A DNA stretch of 64,000 nucleotides from JAAUTT01 sp963846585 (GCA_963846585.1 CAWJWO010000007.1:449311-513310); one strand, 5' to 3'. Positions 54,164-62,594 are shown, counted from the first letter of the stretch. The notes: generated by a model not told the origin, from the sequence alone. Made by a program: numbers and translations.

Positions 54164-55590
54164 TTAAATTTTGTCCAGGTATTGTAATATCGTCATTACA
54201 TTTTGGGTGTTGGAGTTGGCATCGGGTTTGATATTTTGATTGGTTGAGCGGGCATTAAAGGAGGAAAGGAGGGCAGATTTTAGTGAAGCAGGGTTGTTGG
54301 ATTTGAAAAGCCAGCCGTTAATGCCTTCGTTTATTAAATCGAAAGCACCGCCAGCCTTATCGGATGCTATTACCGGACGTCCGCATGCGAGGGCTTCGTT
54401 CAAGTGCAAGTCCCCAGGTTTCACCCGGGCCCTGCGAAGGAAGGCAAAATACGTTGCCAAGACGGTAGACGACGGGCATTATGGCTTTGATTCTGAAAGG
54501 GGAGGAAGTGGATGTAAGACTTGGTGTTACCAAGGAGTTTTAATTGGGGTTCGAGGATGCCGTTGCCGACGAAAAGTAAGTGAATTTGAAAATTTGAAAA
54601 TTTGAAAATTTGAAAATCGGGTATAGTACATTCATTAATTGCAATAATGGTATTTAGCAATAGTTCGGGGTTTTTTTTGGGTTCGAGCTTGCCGGCAAAG
54701 AGAACGACGAAGTCGTCATCAGAAATACCCAATGACCGGCGCCACTGCTTTGCAGATGTTTCGCGGGATTCATTACCGCTGCTGAAAAACTCATTATCGA
54801 CTACATGCGGCATTTTCACAAGCTGATTTTCCTTTATGCCGTGTGCAAGGAAATAGGCTTTGTTGCGGGTGCCGGTGTAAAAGGCGGTGTCAATGGATCG
54901 GTATATATATGACAAATAAAGCTTCCGAATTTTAAAGATTATGTATGATTTAAAAGGACGTGAAAAAAGGGACGTGGGACGTGGGACGTGGGACGTGGGA
55001 TTTGAGATTTGAGAATCGCGATTGTCGATTGTCGAATTAGGGATTTGAGATTCTAGATTCGAGATTTGAGATTTAAGATTTGATAAATGGTTCTTATCCT
55101 GGTTCCCGGTTCCTGAGCGAAGTCGAAGGATGGTTCCTGGCTCTTGATTCTTATTTAAATAATGGTTAAGTAGGGTCTTTAAGGATCGAAAATCGTAATC
55201 GAGGAGGGTGGAATCGCCACGGAACCAGACGGGTATTTTTCCTTTGAAGTGGCGCATAACACGAAGGTGAGCATGAAAATTCCATCCGTAGACGAGAATG
55301 GCATCCGGATGCCACGAGGTTATTTCTTCGATGAGGGAAGGGCAGACGATGCCGTTATAATATATTCCCGGTTTTTTTGAAGTATTTTTTACGAAGGTAT
55401 AATTGTAGCCTTCCAATAAAGGGATGTCCCATTTTATTGTTTTGCCGAAGCCGGGGTCGTGAATTTCCTCTGCTGCCTGCGGGAAGGTGTAAAAGACCAT
55501 GAGGCCGACCTTACCGCTTTCGGCAAGCTTTCGGAAGAAAGGGGCGTTGTATTGGATGGGGTGGGTGGAAATTATTGCTAATTTTTTCAC
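54164..55590 (-). pseudogene. Glycosyltransferase (GT4), two frameshifts and an in-frame repeat insertion
   Basis: Reads from a GTG at 55590. The N-terminal domain (IISTHPIQYNAPFFRKLAES) and the donor domain (VLFAGKLEPKKNPELLLNTI) are in one frame to about 54487. IMPVVYRLGNVFCLPSQGPG follows in another frame, and ALACGRPVIASDKAGGAFDL in a third after a shift near 54405. Both look like +1 changes. Residues about 143-212 (containing NPTSHVPRPTSLFSRP) are encoded by a GACGTGG/GATTTGAG/CCTGGTT repeat element inserted without breaking the frame. The native enzyme would be about 470 residues including the insert. It may be inactive or sequencing-damaged. Confidence 0.82.
54955..55160. repeat. Repeat-armed element inside a glycosyltransferase gene
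   Basis: The left arm has four GGGACGT heptamers and GATTTGAG words. The right arm has CCTGGTTCCCGGTTCCTG words and a CCTGAGCGAAGTCGAAGG palindrome. It lies wholly within the coding frame of the glycosyltransferase at 54164-55590. Confidence 0.78.
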
Positions 55591-55679
55591 TAGCGGTAGG
55601 GTTGAATAATATTAATGCTAATATTCATGAAGTAAATGGATATTAATAGCGTAACAATATTCTAATAAAGATTTATTTT

Positions 55680-55965
55680 TGTCCCTTTTTTGATCGCAAA
55701 AAAGAAACGAGCATCACCTTATAAATTATTATTAAATGCGAGTTCGACCATACATTAAAAATAAATAATAAATGGTCAAACCAAAAAACTCTGTAGCCGG
55801 GCGAACTCGTTCCGCCTGACGGCTTCACTCGGACAGCGCCCAGCTAATATGGAATTTTTGTTTGTGCCTTCGGCGGCTTCGTAGATGAATTAATTGGAGT
55901 AATTATTTTATAGGGAATAATGCAGAATTACTAACAACTAACAACCAGCAACTAACAACTATTTA
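55680..55965. repeat. Composite intergenic repeat, 55.7 kb copy
   Basis: Modules: hairpin CTTTTTTGATCGCAAAAAAG, GAGCATCACCTTATAAAT, AATGCGAGTTCGACCAT and AATGGTCAAA, then the GC-rich module (AGCCGGGCGAACTCGTTCC to CAGCGCCCAGCTAATATGG), a TTCGGCGGCTTCGTAGATG module and an ACTAACAACTAACAACC array. It fills the 425-bp gap after the HigBA-like pair. No gene was seen. Confidence 0.75.
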
Positions 55966-56015
55966 GAGCGGTGACTTTTTCTGCATTCTCTTTTGTCAAT
56001 TTGTCAAAATATTAT

Positions 56016-56345
56016 TCATGCTATTTTTAATTCACCATCGAGTAATTCTACATTAAAACTAACCTTTGCCTTTAATGCTTTAAATACCCGCATTATAGTA
56101 TCTATTGTAACGTTATTTGCATTATTCTCCAATCTGGAAATTTGGGATTTTTTAACACCTATCATATCACCTAATTCAGCTTGTGTTAACTGTCTTTGTT
56201 TTCTCGCAGTTTTAATCATTTGACCAAGTATATCTAATTTCAATTCATATTCGTATCTATCTCTTTTGTTTGTACCAATTTCTCCAATATATTTATCCTT
56301 TAATTGGTCTAAAGTTGTTATTTCTATTTCATTTGTCTTTTTCAT
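56016..56345 (-). CDS. XRE-family antitoxin (HigA-like)
   Basis: Protein of 109 residues with a helix-turn-helix (ARKQRQLTQAELGDMIGVKK, then SQISRLENNANNVTID). It lies 3 bp after the HigB-like toxin gene on the same strand, so the toxin-first order of HigBA modules is kept. It probably neutralises the toxin and represses the operon. Confidence 0.9.
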   Translation of the reverse strand: MKKTNEIEITTLDQLKDKYIGEIGTNKRDRYEYELKLDILGQMIKTARKQRQLTQAELGDMIGVKKSQISRLENNANNVTIDTIMRVFKALKAKVSFNVELLDGELKIA

Positions 56346-56348
56346 GGG

Positions 56349-56699
56349 TTAACCCTTTCTTTCCTTTTTATTTAAAAAATACACATGCATAATGGCCTTA
56401 GCTTTATCTAATTCTGATTTAGAAACTTTATCAGTCTTTTTAATAATGCCATGCGATGCCAATACCAATGTGTCCATATTGTTAGATTTATCCCAGAAAG
56501 CAAAAAGTCTATAATGTAAACTCTTATATTCAGTTCTAAATTCCCATATTTCACTATCCAGTTTTTTAAATAGTTTAGGATCATTCAGGTATTTAGCCTT
56601 ATCGACATTATAAATTATTTTATCCCTGGTCTTTTCATCAAGTTCTTTTAAGAATCTTAGTACTTCACTAAGAAAAATAACATCAAATCTTTGTTTCAT
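56349..56699 (-). CDS. RelE/HigB-like toxin
   Basis: Protein of 116 residues of the phage-derived Gp49-like/HigB family: FLSEVLRFLKELDEKTRDKI, then LDSEIWEFRTEYKSLHYRLF and LVLASHGIIKKTDKVSKSE. Members are ribosome-dependent mRNA interferases. All core positions look intact. It pairs with the downstream XRE antitoxin. Confidence 0.9.
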   Translation of the reverse strand: MKQRFDVIFLSEVLRFLKELDEKTRDKIIYNVDKAKYLNDPKLFKKLDSEIWEFRTEYKSLHYRLFAFWDKSNNMDTLVLASHGIIKKTDKVSKSELDKAKAIMHVYFLNKKERKG

Positions 56700-56967
56700 T
56701 CAGTTTATTTTCAGTACAAATATACATATAGTTTCGTTATATGTAAACATATTTTTGTTATAAACATTTAAGGACATTTCAGAGAGAGGCCAAAAGAATA
56801 TCGAATAAAGAACACCGAATTTCGAATGATGAAGTGATGAACAGACCCTTCGACTTCGCTCAGGGGCCAGCCCTTCGACATTCATTAATAGATATTCAGT
56901 ATTCATAATTCATTAAATTCCTATATTTAGAAATAATGCAGATAAACTAACAACTAACAACTAACAA

Positions 56968-58434
56968 CTATCTTATTAGGGATTTTTCGATAGCTTGAAC
57001 CAACTTACGGGCGGAGGATTTGGCGGAGTAGGGTTTAAGGGCTGAAAGGTCCGGGGACCATGGAAGGGAGCCGGCCAGGAAATTTTGTAAAACAGAAGTG
57101 GTACGGGCAAGAAATTCTTCATGAGTTTCATCTGGATGGTAAGTTATCAGGTAATTGCCGGTATTTGATTCCTTAAGGATTTGAACGGCCGAACTCTCAT
57201 GATGGAACATGCCGAGGAAAGGACGTTTGCTGAGGATGACCTGGAAAGTTTTTGAAGCAGTATAATGTTTTTCAGTACTTCCAATAATTAAAAGTTTACC
57301 GGCTTTTGACAGGAAGTTAAGTATATGCAAGAACGGAAAGCGTTCGCGGATTTCAGTTACATAACTGCTTATACCATTATCGGCCGCATATGCCGTTATA
57401 GATTTGTGAGTATACATTCCGGTACCCAGGAAATACATATGTACGTTGGCGGGGATGCTGTTGTTTTTTGCCAGTAATGAAAATGCCCTGAAAAGAGTAT
57501 TGAGAAACATTTGTGAGTTGGGCATGAAGGCCCCGGCGTAAACGATAGGGATACAACCAGGTTTGTCGTCCCATGGAAGGGAGAGGGACGGAATTTCAAT
57601 TTCGTGGTCGTGAGGATCGAAGCCGTAGGGGAAATAGCAATGGTAAAGTGGACGTGGGAATGGGACGTGGGACGTGGGACGTGGGACGTGAGACGTGGGG
57701 ATTTGAGATTCGAGATTCGAGTTTTCTGATTTCAGTGATAATTCTACTTTATCAGAGAATAAGTTTTCTGACTTCTGATTTCTGACTTCTGACTTCTCTT
57801 CTTTTCTTTCATCTATTATCTTTCTTCTTTCATCTTCTTCCTCTAGTTTTACTTCTACAATTGTCCGGTTATTCTTAAAGTTCCGGTCTAAAACAGGTTT
57901 GTAATATTCATATGCAACGCCGGTGATGAGGCTTGCCTTTTTTACGGCGATGGGTTCGAGGAATTTTGCCAGCATAAGGCTTAGTGTGGCACGTAATGAC
58001 CTGTCGCCAGAAATATTGTATATCCAGGGGTCGATATAATCGATACCGTATGGAATGCCAGTTTTAAAATGAAGAAAGCGGCCGAGTAAAGCCGTGTAAA
58101 AGGAAGGGATTGGGATCCACAGGAAATCGGGTTTTTCCTGTTGAATGATTCTTTTTCCTTCGGAATAGAGATTTGTAAATGCCCGCAGGCCGATGTCGCC
58201 GGTAAACCTGAATTTGCCTATTTTACGTGCGTTTACACGGTATTCGGTAAAGGCCGGAGAAAAGAGCAGGTGGATATCGGGGTCGGGGGGTTCCTCGTAA
58301 AACTCAGGTTTTACGGTAAGGATTAGCGGTTTCCAGCCAAACTCCTCCAGGAAATTACCTATAAGCCTGGGACGGTGGACACCGGCGAGGTTGGAGGGGT
58401 ACCAGTGGGGGTAGATTATTAGCAGGGAGTTCAT
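56968..58434 (-). CDS. Glycosyltransferase with in-frame repeat insertion
   Basis: Glycosyltransferase of 488 residues (GT4-like, IIYPHWYPSNLAGVHRPRLI at the start; PYGIDYIDPWIYNI and VYAGAFMPNSQMFLNTLF in the donor half). Residues about 195-262 (including VRNQKSENLFSDKVELS and PTSHVPRPTSHVPFPRP) are low-complexity and are encoded by a GACGTGG/TTCTGAC repeat element. Without it the protein would be about 420 residues, normal for the family. The frame is otherwise intact. Because the arms are heptamers, each copy gained or lost would change the frame. Confidence 0.85.
   Translation of the reverse strand: MNSLLIIYPHWYPSNLAGVHRPRLIGNFLEEFGWKPLILTVKPEFYEEPPDPDIHLLFSPAFTEYRVNARKIGKFRFTGDIGLRAFTNLYSEGKRIIQQEKPDFLWIPIPSFYTALLGRFLHFKTGIPYGIDYIDPWIYNISGDRSLRATLSLMLAKFLEPIAVKKASLITGVAYEYYKPVLDRNFKNNRTIVEVKLEEEDERRKIIDERKEEKSEVRNQKSENLFSDKVELSLKSENSNLESQIPTSHVPRPTSHVPFPRPLYHCYFPYGFDPHDHEIEIPSLSLPWDDKPGCIPIVYAGAFMPNSQMFLNTLFRAFSLLAKNNSIPANVHMYFLGTGMYTHKSITAYAADNGISSYVTEIRERFPFLHILNFLSKAGKLLIIGSTEKHYTASKTFQVILSKRPFLGMFHHESSAVQILKESNTGNYLITYHPDETHEEFLARTTSVLQNFLAGSLPWSPDLSALKPYSAKSSARKLVQAIEKSLIR
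57648..57848. repeat. Repeat-armed element inside a glycosyltransferase gene
   Basis: The left arm has about five GGGACGT heptamers followed by GATTCGAG words. The right arm has TTCTGACTTCTGATTTCTGAC and ATCTTTC-type words. Polarity is the same as in intergenic elements. It is contained in the coding region of 56968-58434. Confidence 0.8.
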
Positions 58435-58440
58435 TTGTTG

Positions 58441-58515
58441 TTAGGAAGAAAGATAAAAGATGAAAGATAAAAGAAGGAAGAAGAGAGAATAGATTAAAGA
58501 TGAAAGAAGACAGAC
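58441..58515 (+). repeat. GATAAAAG/GATGAAAG word array
   Basis: Purine-rich tandem words (GAAAGATAAAAGATGAAAGA) just upstream of the glycosyltransferase start, followed by GAAGACAGAC. No complementary right arm lies within the next 500 bp. Confidence 0.6.
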
Positions 58516-58618
58516 TTTATTTCTGAAGTTTGAAATAATTATTTTTTAAAAAGTTTAGACAAGATATGTAAGTTAATTCCAATGTCAATTATATTAATTA
58601 ATTGTTCTGTTTTATCTT

Positions 58619-58936
58619 TTAACATAATGTAATGCCTTCCTCAATTGCTGTTTTATGAATATCACGGTTTTCATCAGGCCTTTTTACTATAACGTCAATC
58701 TTTTGATCGTCAATTGAATTTTTAAGATTTATAAGAAAGTTAATTTTTCTGGAATATAATTCATTTAAACTGATATTTCCCGGGATTATAAGAAGATCTA
58801 TGTCTCCCCCTTTAGCCAGGTCATTTACCCGGGAACCAAATAATATTACCCTTGATCCGGGTCCAAATTGATTTCTGGCTTCGTTGATAATTGCTACTTT
58901 TTCTTTTTCAGAAATACGAATTTCTTTAAATGAAAT
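58619..58936 (-). pseudogene. MNT-type nucleotidyltransferase lacking a standard start codon
   Basis: Frame encoding a minimal nucleotidyltransferase: ISEKEKVAIINEARNQFGPG, VILFGSRVNDLAKGGDIDLL (the GS-x10-DxD motif is intact) and DVIVKRPDENRDIHKTAIEE. It is open from 58948 to a TAA at 58619, but there is no ATG, GTG or TTG before the domain; only an ATT (58936) could serve. Either the start was lost or a rare ATT start is used. A 28-codon frame (MLKDKTEQLINIIDIGINLH) overlaps its stop by four bases and may be the stump of a HEPN-type partner. Confidence 0.65.
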
Positions 58937-59011
58937 TAGGTGAATATGTTAAAGGTAGCATTTTTTACAAATTTGCAATGTCAGATTTGAGTATTAGAAT
59001 TATAAATTTAG

Positions 59012-59230
59012 TCAATTCCAATAATATTTCGTACTTCCAACAAATGATAAACGAATGTCAAGTCCTCGTTTTTGCATTGGAAGATCGGAATCCTGAACAA
59101 TCAATAAATCTAAATCACTGTCATCATTAGGAGTTCCGTTAGCATATGAACCAAATAGAATAATATTATCCGGATTGAATTGAGTTGCAATTTTAGTTAC
59201 AACCTCAGAAATTTTATTTGAGTCAATCAT
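59012..59230 (-). pseudogene. Nucleotidyltransferase domain, C-terminally truncated
   Basis: A 72-residue protein with an intact GS-x-DxD core (NIILFGSYANGTPNDDSDLD) and LLIVQDSDLPMQKRGLDIRL. It ends in the unrelated residues KYYWN about 30-40 residues before the usual end, probably after a frameshift or deletion near 59040. The MNT family usually works with a HEPN partner; none is beside it. Confidence 0.7.
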
Positions 59231-59326
59231 TTTTCAAAATATTCACCAAGTTAACAAAATTAGTTTTTTAAGGTTAATCAAAGTTGATTTTTAAATTTAA
59301 AATAATTCAGCCTTAAAGGCTGACAT

Positions 59327-59590
59327 TTAGCAGCAATGTTCAAAAATATTACCAGTATACAGGCTGTATAATGGAAATACTAAATCCCAATTTCGACCCC
59401 AAACTATATTACCATTTTCTATTTTAAATTTTTTAAAATTTGTAATATTCTTGTATTTGTCCCATTGCGGATGTGAATTTTCTATTAAAAAAGGTTCAAA
59501 ATCAATAATTTTGAATGAATTATCTGAGGATTCAATTTTTATTTTATAGGATTGGAGATAAGAGGCTTTCGTGACTAAAATTTTTTTCAT
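59327..59590 (-). CDS. DUF2442 domain-containing protein
   Basis: Protein of 87 residues with the DUF2442 pattern: a short N-terminal beta hairpin, then IIDFEPFLIENSHPQWDKYK and NFKKFKIENGNIVWGRNWDL. DUF2442 genes usually follow a DUF4160 gene; here a DUF4160 fragment lies 100 bp upstream on the same strand (59691-59777). Function is unknown; the pair is TA-like. Confidence 0.8.
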   Translation of the reverse strand: MKKILVTKASYLQSYKIKIESSDNSFKIIDFEPFLIENSHPQWDKYKNITNFKKFKIENGNIVWGRNWDLVFPLYSLYTGNIFEHCC

Positions 59591-59690
59591 GGTTTTATTT
59601 TTTTAGTTATTTTTTCGCTTCGTATTTTTTGCTTATAAACATAAAATTGAAGCCATTTATTAACTATATTGACTCAAGAGCTCCATTGTC

Positions 59691-59944
59691 CTATAGGAAA
59701 ATTACCTTACTTTCAAATTCACCATATTGAACATGAACATGAATAGGTTCATGATCATTGGCATAGAAAAAAAATACAATTCCGATGTAATTTTATCCTT
59801 ATCCAAAAGAATCAGTAAATCCCAGTCAGAATCAGACTTAGCAGTTCCTTTTACACGAGAACCATATAAATATATTTTTGCTGATGGTTCTCTTTTAAGA
59901 ACAAGCATTTTAATTCTTTGAAGAATGTTATCTTTTGCAATCAT
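59691..59944 (-). pseudogene. Fusion scar: nucleotidyltransferase N-terminus joined to DUF4160 C-terminus
   Basis: The first 50 residues from ATG 59944 are a nucleotidyltransferase start (KIYLYGSRVKGTAKSDSDWD, LLILLDKDKITSEL). The frame then runs into nonsense ending at 59702. Shifted by one, the same DNA (59777-59691) encodes VFFFYANDHEPIHVHVQYGE and FESKV, the core of DUF4160. So a deletion has joined the front of one gene to the rear of another. The intact DUF2442 partner follows. Confidence 0.75.
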
Positions 59945-60059
59945 ATAAATTTTACCTCATTAAGAATGCTTTCTTTTAGAGGTTCCTTGTAACATCAAAG
60001 ATAAACTTTTATTTAGAACTCGCCAAATATGAGGGAATTGTAATAAAATATGTAAGTTG

Positions 60060-60215
60060 CAGGTAACAGGTTACAACGTTTACAAATTTACAACTACACG
60101 ACGTTTACAACTCTAAAACTTTTATAAACCTTATAAACCTCATAAACTTTATAAACGAATAAACGCATAAACGAATAAACGCATAAACGAATAAACTTTT
60201 GACAGACAGAATATA
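60060..60215. repeat. TTTACAAC and AAACGAATAAACGCAT word arrays
   Basis: Words GTTTACAA, then ATAAACCTT/ATAAACCTC, then AAACGAAT and AAACGCAT in alternation. Part of the 525-bp gap 59945-60469, which otherwise contains the FkbM fragment. Confidence 0.62.
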
Positions 60216-60222
60216 AGCGTTA

Positions 60223-60355
60223 TTAAAACGACACTGAATTTATGGTTATTTTGCGTTGGTTTTCGACCCGTGTTTTAACGAAGCCGATATCGCGGATATA
60301 AATAGTATTGCCGTTCGGTTTAAAGGTGGGAAGTTGATTTAACGTAGGTTTACCA
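60223..60355 (-). pseudogene. FkbM methyltransferase, C-terminal fragment
   Basis: About 43 codons ending in TAA at 60223 encode LPTFKPNGNTIYIRDIGFV and KTRVENQRKITINSVSF. They are nearly identical to the last residues of the FkbM gene at 61282-62169, including the nucleotides after the stop. The rest of the gene is gone. It is a relic of a paralogue or of a duplication. Confidence 0.85.
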
Positions 60356-60469
60356 GAAATTCAAATACTCCGTTCTATAAAAATATAAATAGAGATGGGG
60401 TTAAGTTATGAATTGGGATTAAGTGATCTAAATATTAAAATGATTACTTTTGTATAAAAAAGCTTAATA

Positions 60470-60703
60470 ATGGAAACTTTTAATGATAGAATAACTATTG
60501 ATAATACAATTTGTGGTGGGAAGCCTACAATTAGAGGAAAACGAATAACTGTTCAAACAATTCTTGAATTTTTAAGCTCCGGAGATTCAAAGGAAGAAAT
60601 TCTTTATCAATATCCTTCCCTTGAAGAAGAGGATATTAATGCTTGTTTACGTTTTGCAGCTGAATTAATGAATCATCAATATTCGATAAGGGCAATTGCA
60701 TAA
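60470..60703 (+). CDS. DUF433 antitoxin-like protein
   Basis: Protein of 77 residues with the DUF433 signature (NTICGGKPTIRGKRITVQTI, LYQYPSLEEEDINACLRFAA). Its stop TAA overlaps the ATG of the DUF5615 gene by one base (TAATG). It is the second such pair in the window, in opposite orientation to 46624-47195. Confidence 0.88.
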   Translation: METFNDRITIDNTICGGKPTIRGKRITVQTILEFLSSGDSKEEILYQYPSLEEEDINACLRFAAELMNHQYSIRAIA

Positions 60704-61044
60704 TGAGCAAGTATTTAATTGATGTAAACCTACCATATCGTTTTGCATTATGGCATAATACAAATTTCATTCATGTTAAGGATTTAGATGATACTATGAA
60801 TGATGATGCGATTTGGCAATATGCACATGATAATAACCTTATTATAGTGACTAAGGATTCTGATTTCGCTGCTAAAGTATTTTATAAAGGATGTCCGCCG
60901 AAAGTAATACATTGCAAATTTGGCAATCTACGTTTAAAGGATTTTCATTCATTGATTTCGAAAATTTGGCCAGAAATTGAAATTGCTATTATTGAGAATA
61001 ATATGATAAATATTTATTTAAATAGAATTGAAATTATAAAATAA
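60703..61044 (+). CDS. DUF5615 PIN-like protein
   Basis: Protein of 113 residues with the PIN-like pattern: KYLIDVNLPYRFALWHN, IVTKDSDFAAKVFYKG, and CKFGNLRLKDFH. Acidic residues D6, D57 and D60 are candidate metal ligands. Coupled to DUF433 through TAATG. It is only weakly similar to the DUF5615 protein at 46624-46971, so the two pairs are not recent copies. Confidence 0.87.
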   Translation: MSKYLIDVNLPYRFALWHNTNFIHVKDLDDTMNDDAIWQYAHDNNLIIVTKDSDFAAKVFYKGCPPKVIHCKFGNLRLKDFHSLISKIWPEIEIAIIENNMINIYLNRIEIIK

Positions 61045-61049
61045 CTTAA

Positions 61050-61215
61050 TTTTTCTTTTGTCACTTTTTTGGGAGCAAAAAAGTAACCAACCCTTCGACT
61101 TTGCTCAGGGTCCAAACTCTATAGCCGCGGGAACTCGGCTGCGCCTTCGCTCAGACAGCCCGCAGCTGATATGGTTTTTATTTTATGCCTTCGGCGTCTC
61201 CGGAGACAAAACAAA
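61050..61215. repeat. Composite intergenic repeat, 61.1 kb copy
   Basis: Hairpin CACTTTTTTGGGAGCAAAAA, the CCCTTCGACTTTGCTCAGGG palindrome, then the GC-rich module (GCCGCGGGAACTCGGCTGC to AGCCCGCAGCTGATATGG) and TTCGGCGTCTCCGGAGAC. Confidence 0.72.
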
Positions 61216-61281
61216 GCACTAAAATCTTGTTAAATTTTTATAAACTTTATAAACCATATTAACGAATAAAGAAAAGTGTTA

Positions 61282-62169
61282 TTAAAACGATACTGAGTTC
61301 ACGGTTATTATGCGTTGGTTTTCAACACGTGTATTAACGAAGCCGATATCGCGGATATAAATGGTATTGCCGTTGGGTTTAAAGGTGGGAAGCTCTGTTA
61401 ACGAACGTTTGAAGGGGTTGTAATCAAAGGGTTTGAAATTATAGGAGGATAGAAATTGGTGAATAGTAGTGTCATCAATGCCATACCGGTTTCCGCTTCC
61501 GTTCAGTTCGATGATAATTGCCTTTAATTGTGAGTTTTGTAAGGTGGTAGTAGCCCCTTTTAATACCTGGTATTCAAAACCTTCGACATCTATTTTAATG
61601 AGGGAAGGAACGATATCCGTGCAATAATCGTCAAACATACGAACAGGAACCTCCACTGATGTTTTACATACCTCATTATTAGTTAAGACATGGTTAACAG
61701 TATCCAGTTCAGTTGAAAAATTCAGTTTACCCGGGGTATTTCCCAGCCCGATATTTAAGGCATGAACTTTATTTTCCAAACGGTTGATATAAATATTATC
61801 CTTTAAATGAGCATAAGTTGAAGGGACAGGCTCGAAGGAGAGGCTTGTGGCGCCTATTACACCCGAAGCTAAAACGGCATAGGAACCAATATTGGCACCA
61901 ATATCTGCAAACAGATCATCGGGCCTAAGAAAATGAAGGGTGAAGCCCATTTCTTCGAAATCGTGCAGGCCGCAATAGATATTACCGGTGGCGCCGGTCA
62001 TTCCCTTACCTACAATTAACTTACAGTTTCCGGCAAAGGGATAGATTATCGGAAAAGGAAGCAAGCGAACTCCCAGCTGCCAATTGAGAATGCGTTTAAA
62101 TGCCTGCCATTTCTTTTTACGGGCAAGAGGGTGGTTGAGAATAAATTGAAGGGTATTATAAATATTCAT
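61282..62169 (-). CDS. FkbM family methyltransferase
   Basis: SAM-dependent O-methyltransferase of 295 residues. The SAM motif is FADIGANIGSYAVLAS. FEPVPSTYAHLKDNI and SLIKIDVEGFEYQVLKGA are diagnostic of the FkbM family. In polysaccharide clusters these enzymes methylate sugars. The C-terminal end is duplicated as a fragment at 60223-60355. Confidence 0.93.
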   Translation of the reverse strand: MNIYNTLQFILNHPLARKKKWQAFKRILNWQLGVRLLPFPIIYPFAGNCKLIVGKGMTGATGNIYCGLHDFEEMGFTLHFLRPDDLFADIGANIGSYAVLASGVIGATSLSFEPVPSTYAHLKDNIYINRLENKVHALNIGLGNTPGKLNFSTELDTVNHVLTNNEVCKTSVEVPVRMFDDYCTDIVPSLIKIDVEGFEYQVLKGATTTLQNSQLKAIIIELNGSGNRYGIDDTTIHQFLSSYNFKPFDYNPFKRSLTELPTFKPNGNTIYIRDIGFVNTRVENQRIITVNSVSF

Positions 62170-62254
62170 TAATAATTAATACAAGTTGCTATCTATAAAA
62201 TAATATTTTCACTTAAGCAAAATGAAATGAGTATTTACAATTAAAATAAACTAG

Positions 62255-62535
62255 TAAATTGCGAATTCGACCATACCTTAAAAATAAATTATTAATGGTC
62301 AAACAAAGAAAATATTTCTTCATTTCTTTTTGCGCACAAAAAGAAACGAAGCAAAGACCCTTCGACCGCGCTCAGGGTCCGATGCTTGGCTGCGGAAACG
62401 CGCTCCGGCTGCGCCTTCGCTTGAGCGGCCCGCAGCCGATATGGAAAATAACCCCTGACCCCTTTTCAAGGGGATTATTGAATTTCTAATAGTTGGAATA
62501 TTTTATATTGTAAGAATTAAAATAATTTTATATAA
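62255..62535. repeat. Composite intergenic repeat, 62.3 kb copy
   Basis: Modules in order: ATTGCGAATTCGACCATACC with AATGGTCAAA, hairpin CTTTTTGCGCACAAAAAG, the CCCTTCGACCGCGCTCAGGG palindrome, the GC-rich module to GCCCGCAGCCGATATGG, and CCCCTTTTCAAGGGG with GGATTATTGAATTT. It is the most complete copy, combining modules of the 11-kb and 52-kb blocks. Confidence 0.75.
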
Positions 62536-62594
62536 GTAATTTATAGTGTAGTAAGATAAGGAAGGCCTTAGAGAAAATGCTTTAAAAAAAATCG

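Noticed and set aside
54240..54605. 121-residue plus-strand frame
   Set aside because: Antisense to the frameshifted glycosyltransferase; no family resemblance.
56700..56906. 68-residue minus-strand frame upstream of the HigB-like gene
   Set aside because: Contains the CTTCGACTTCGCTCAGG palindrome in translation (APERSRR) and otherwise AT-rich non-coding DNA.
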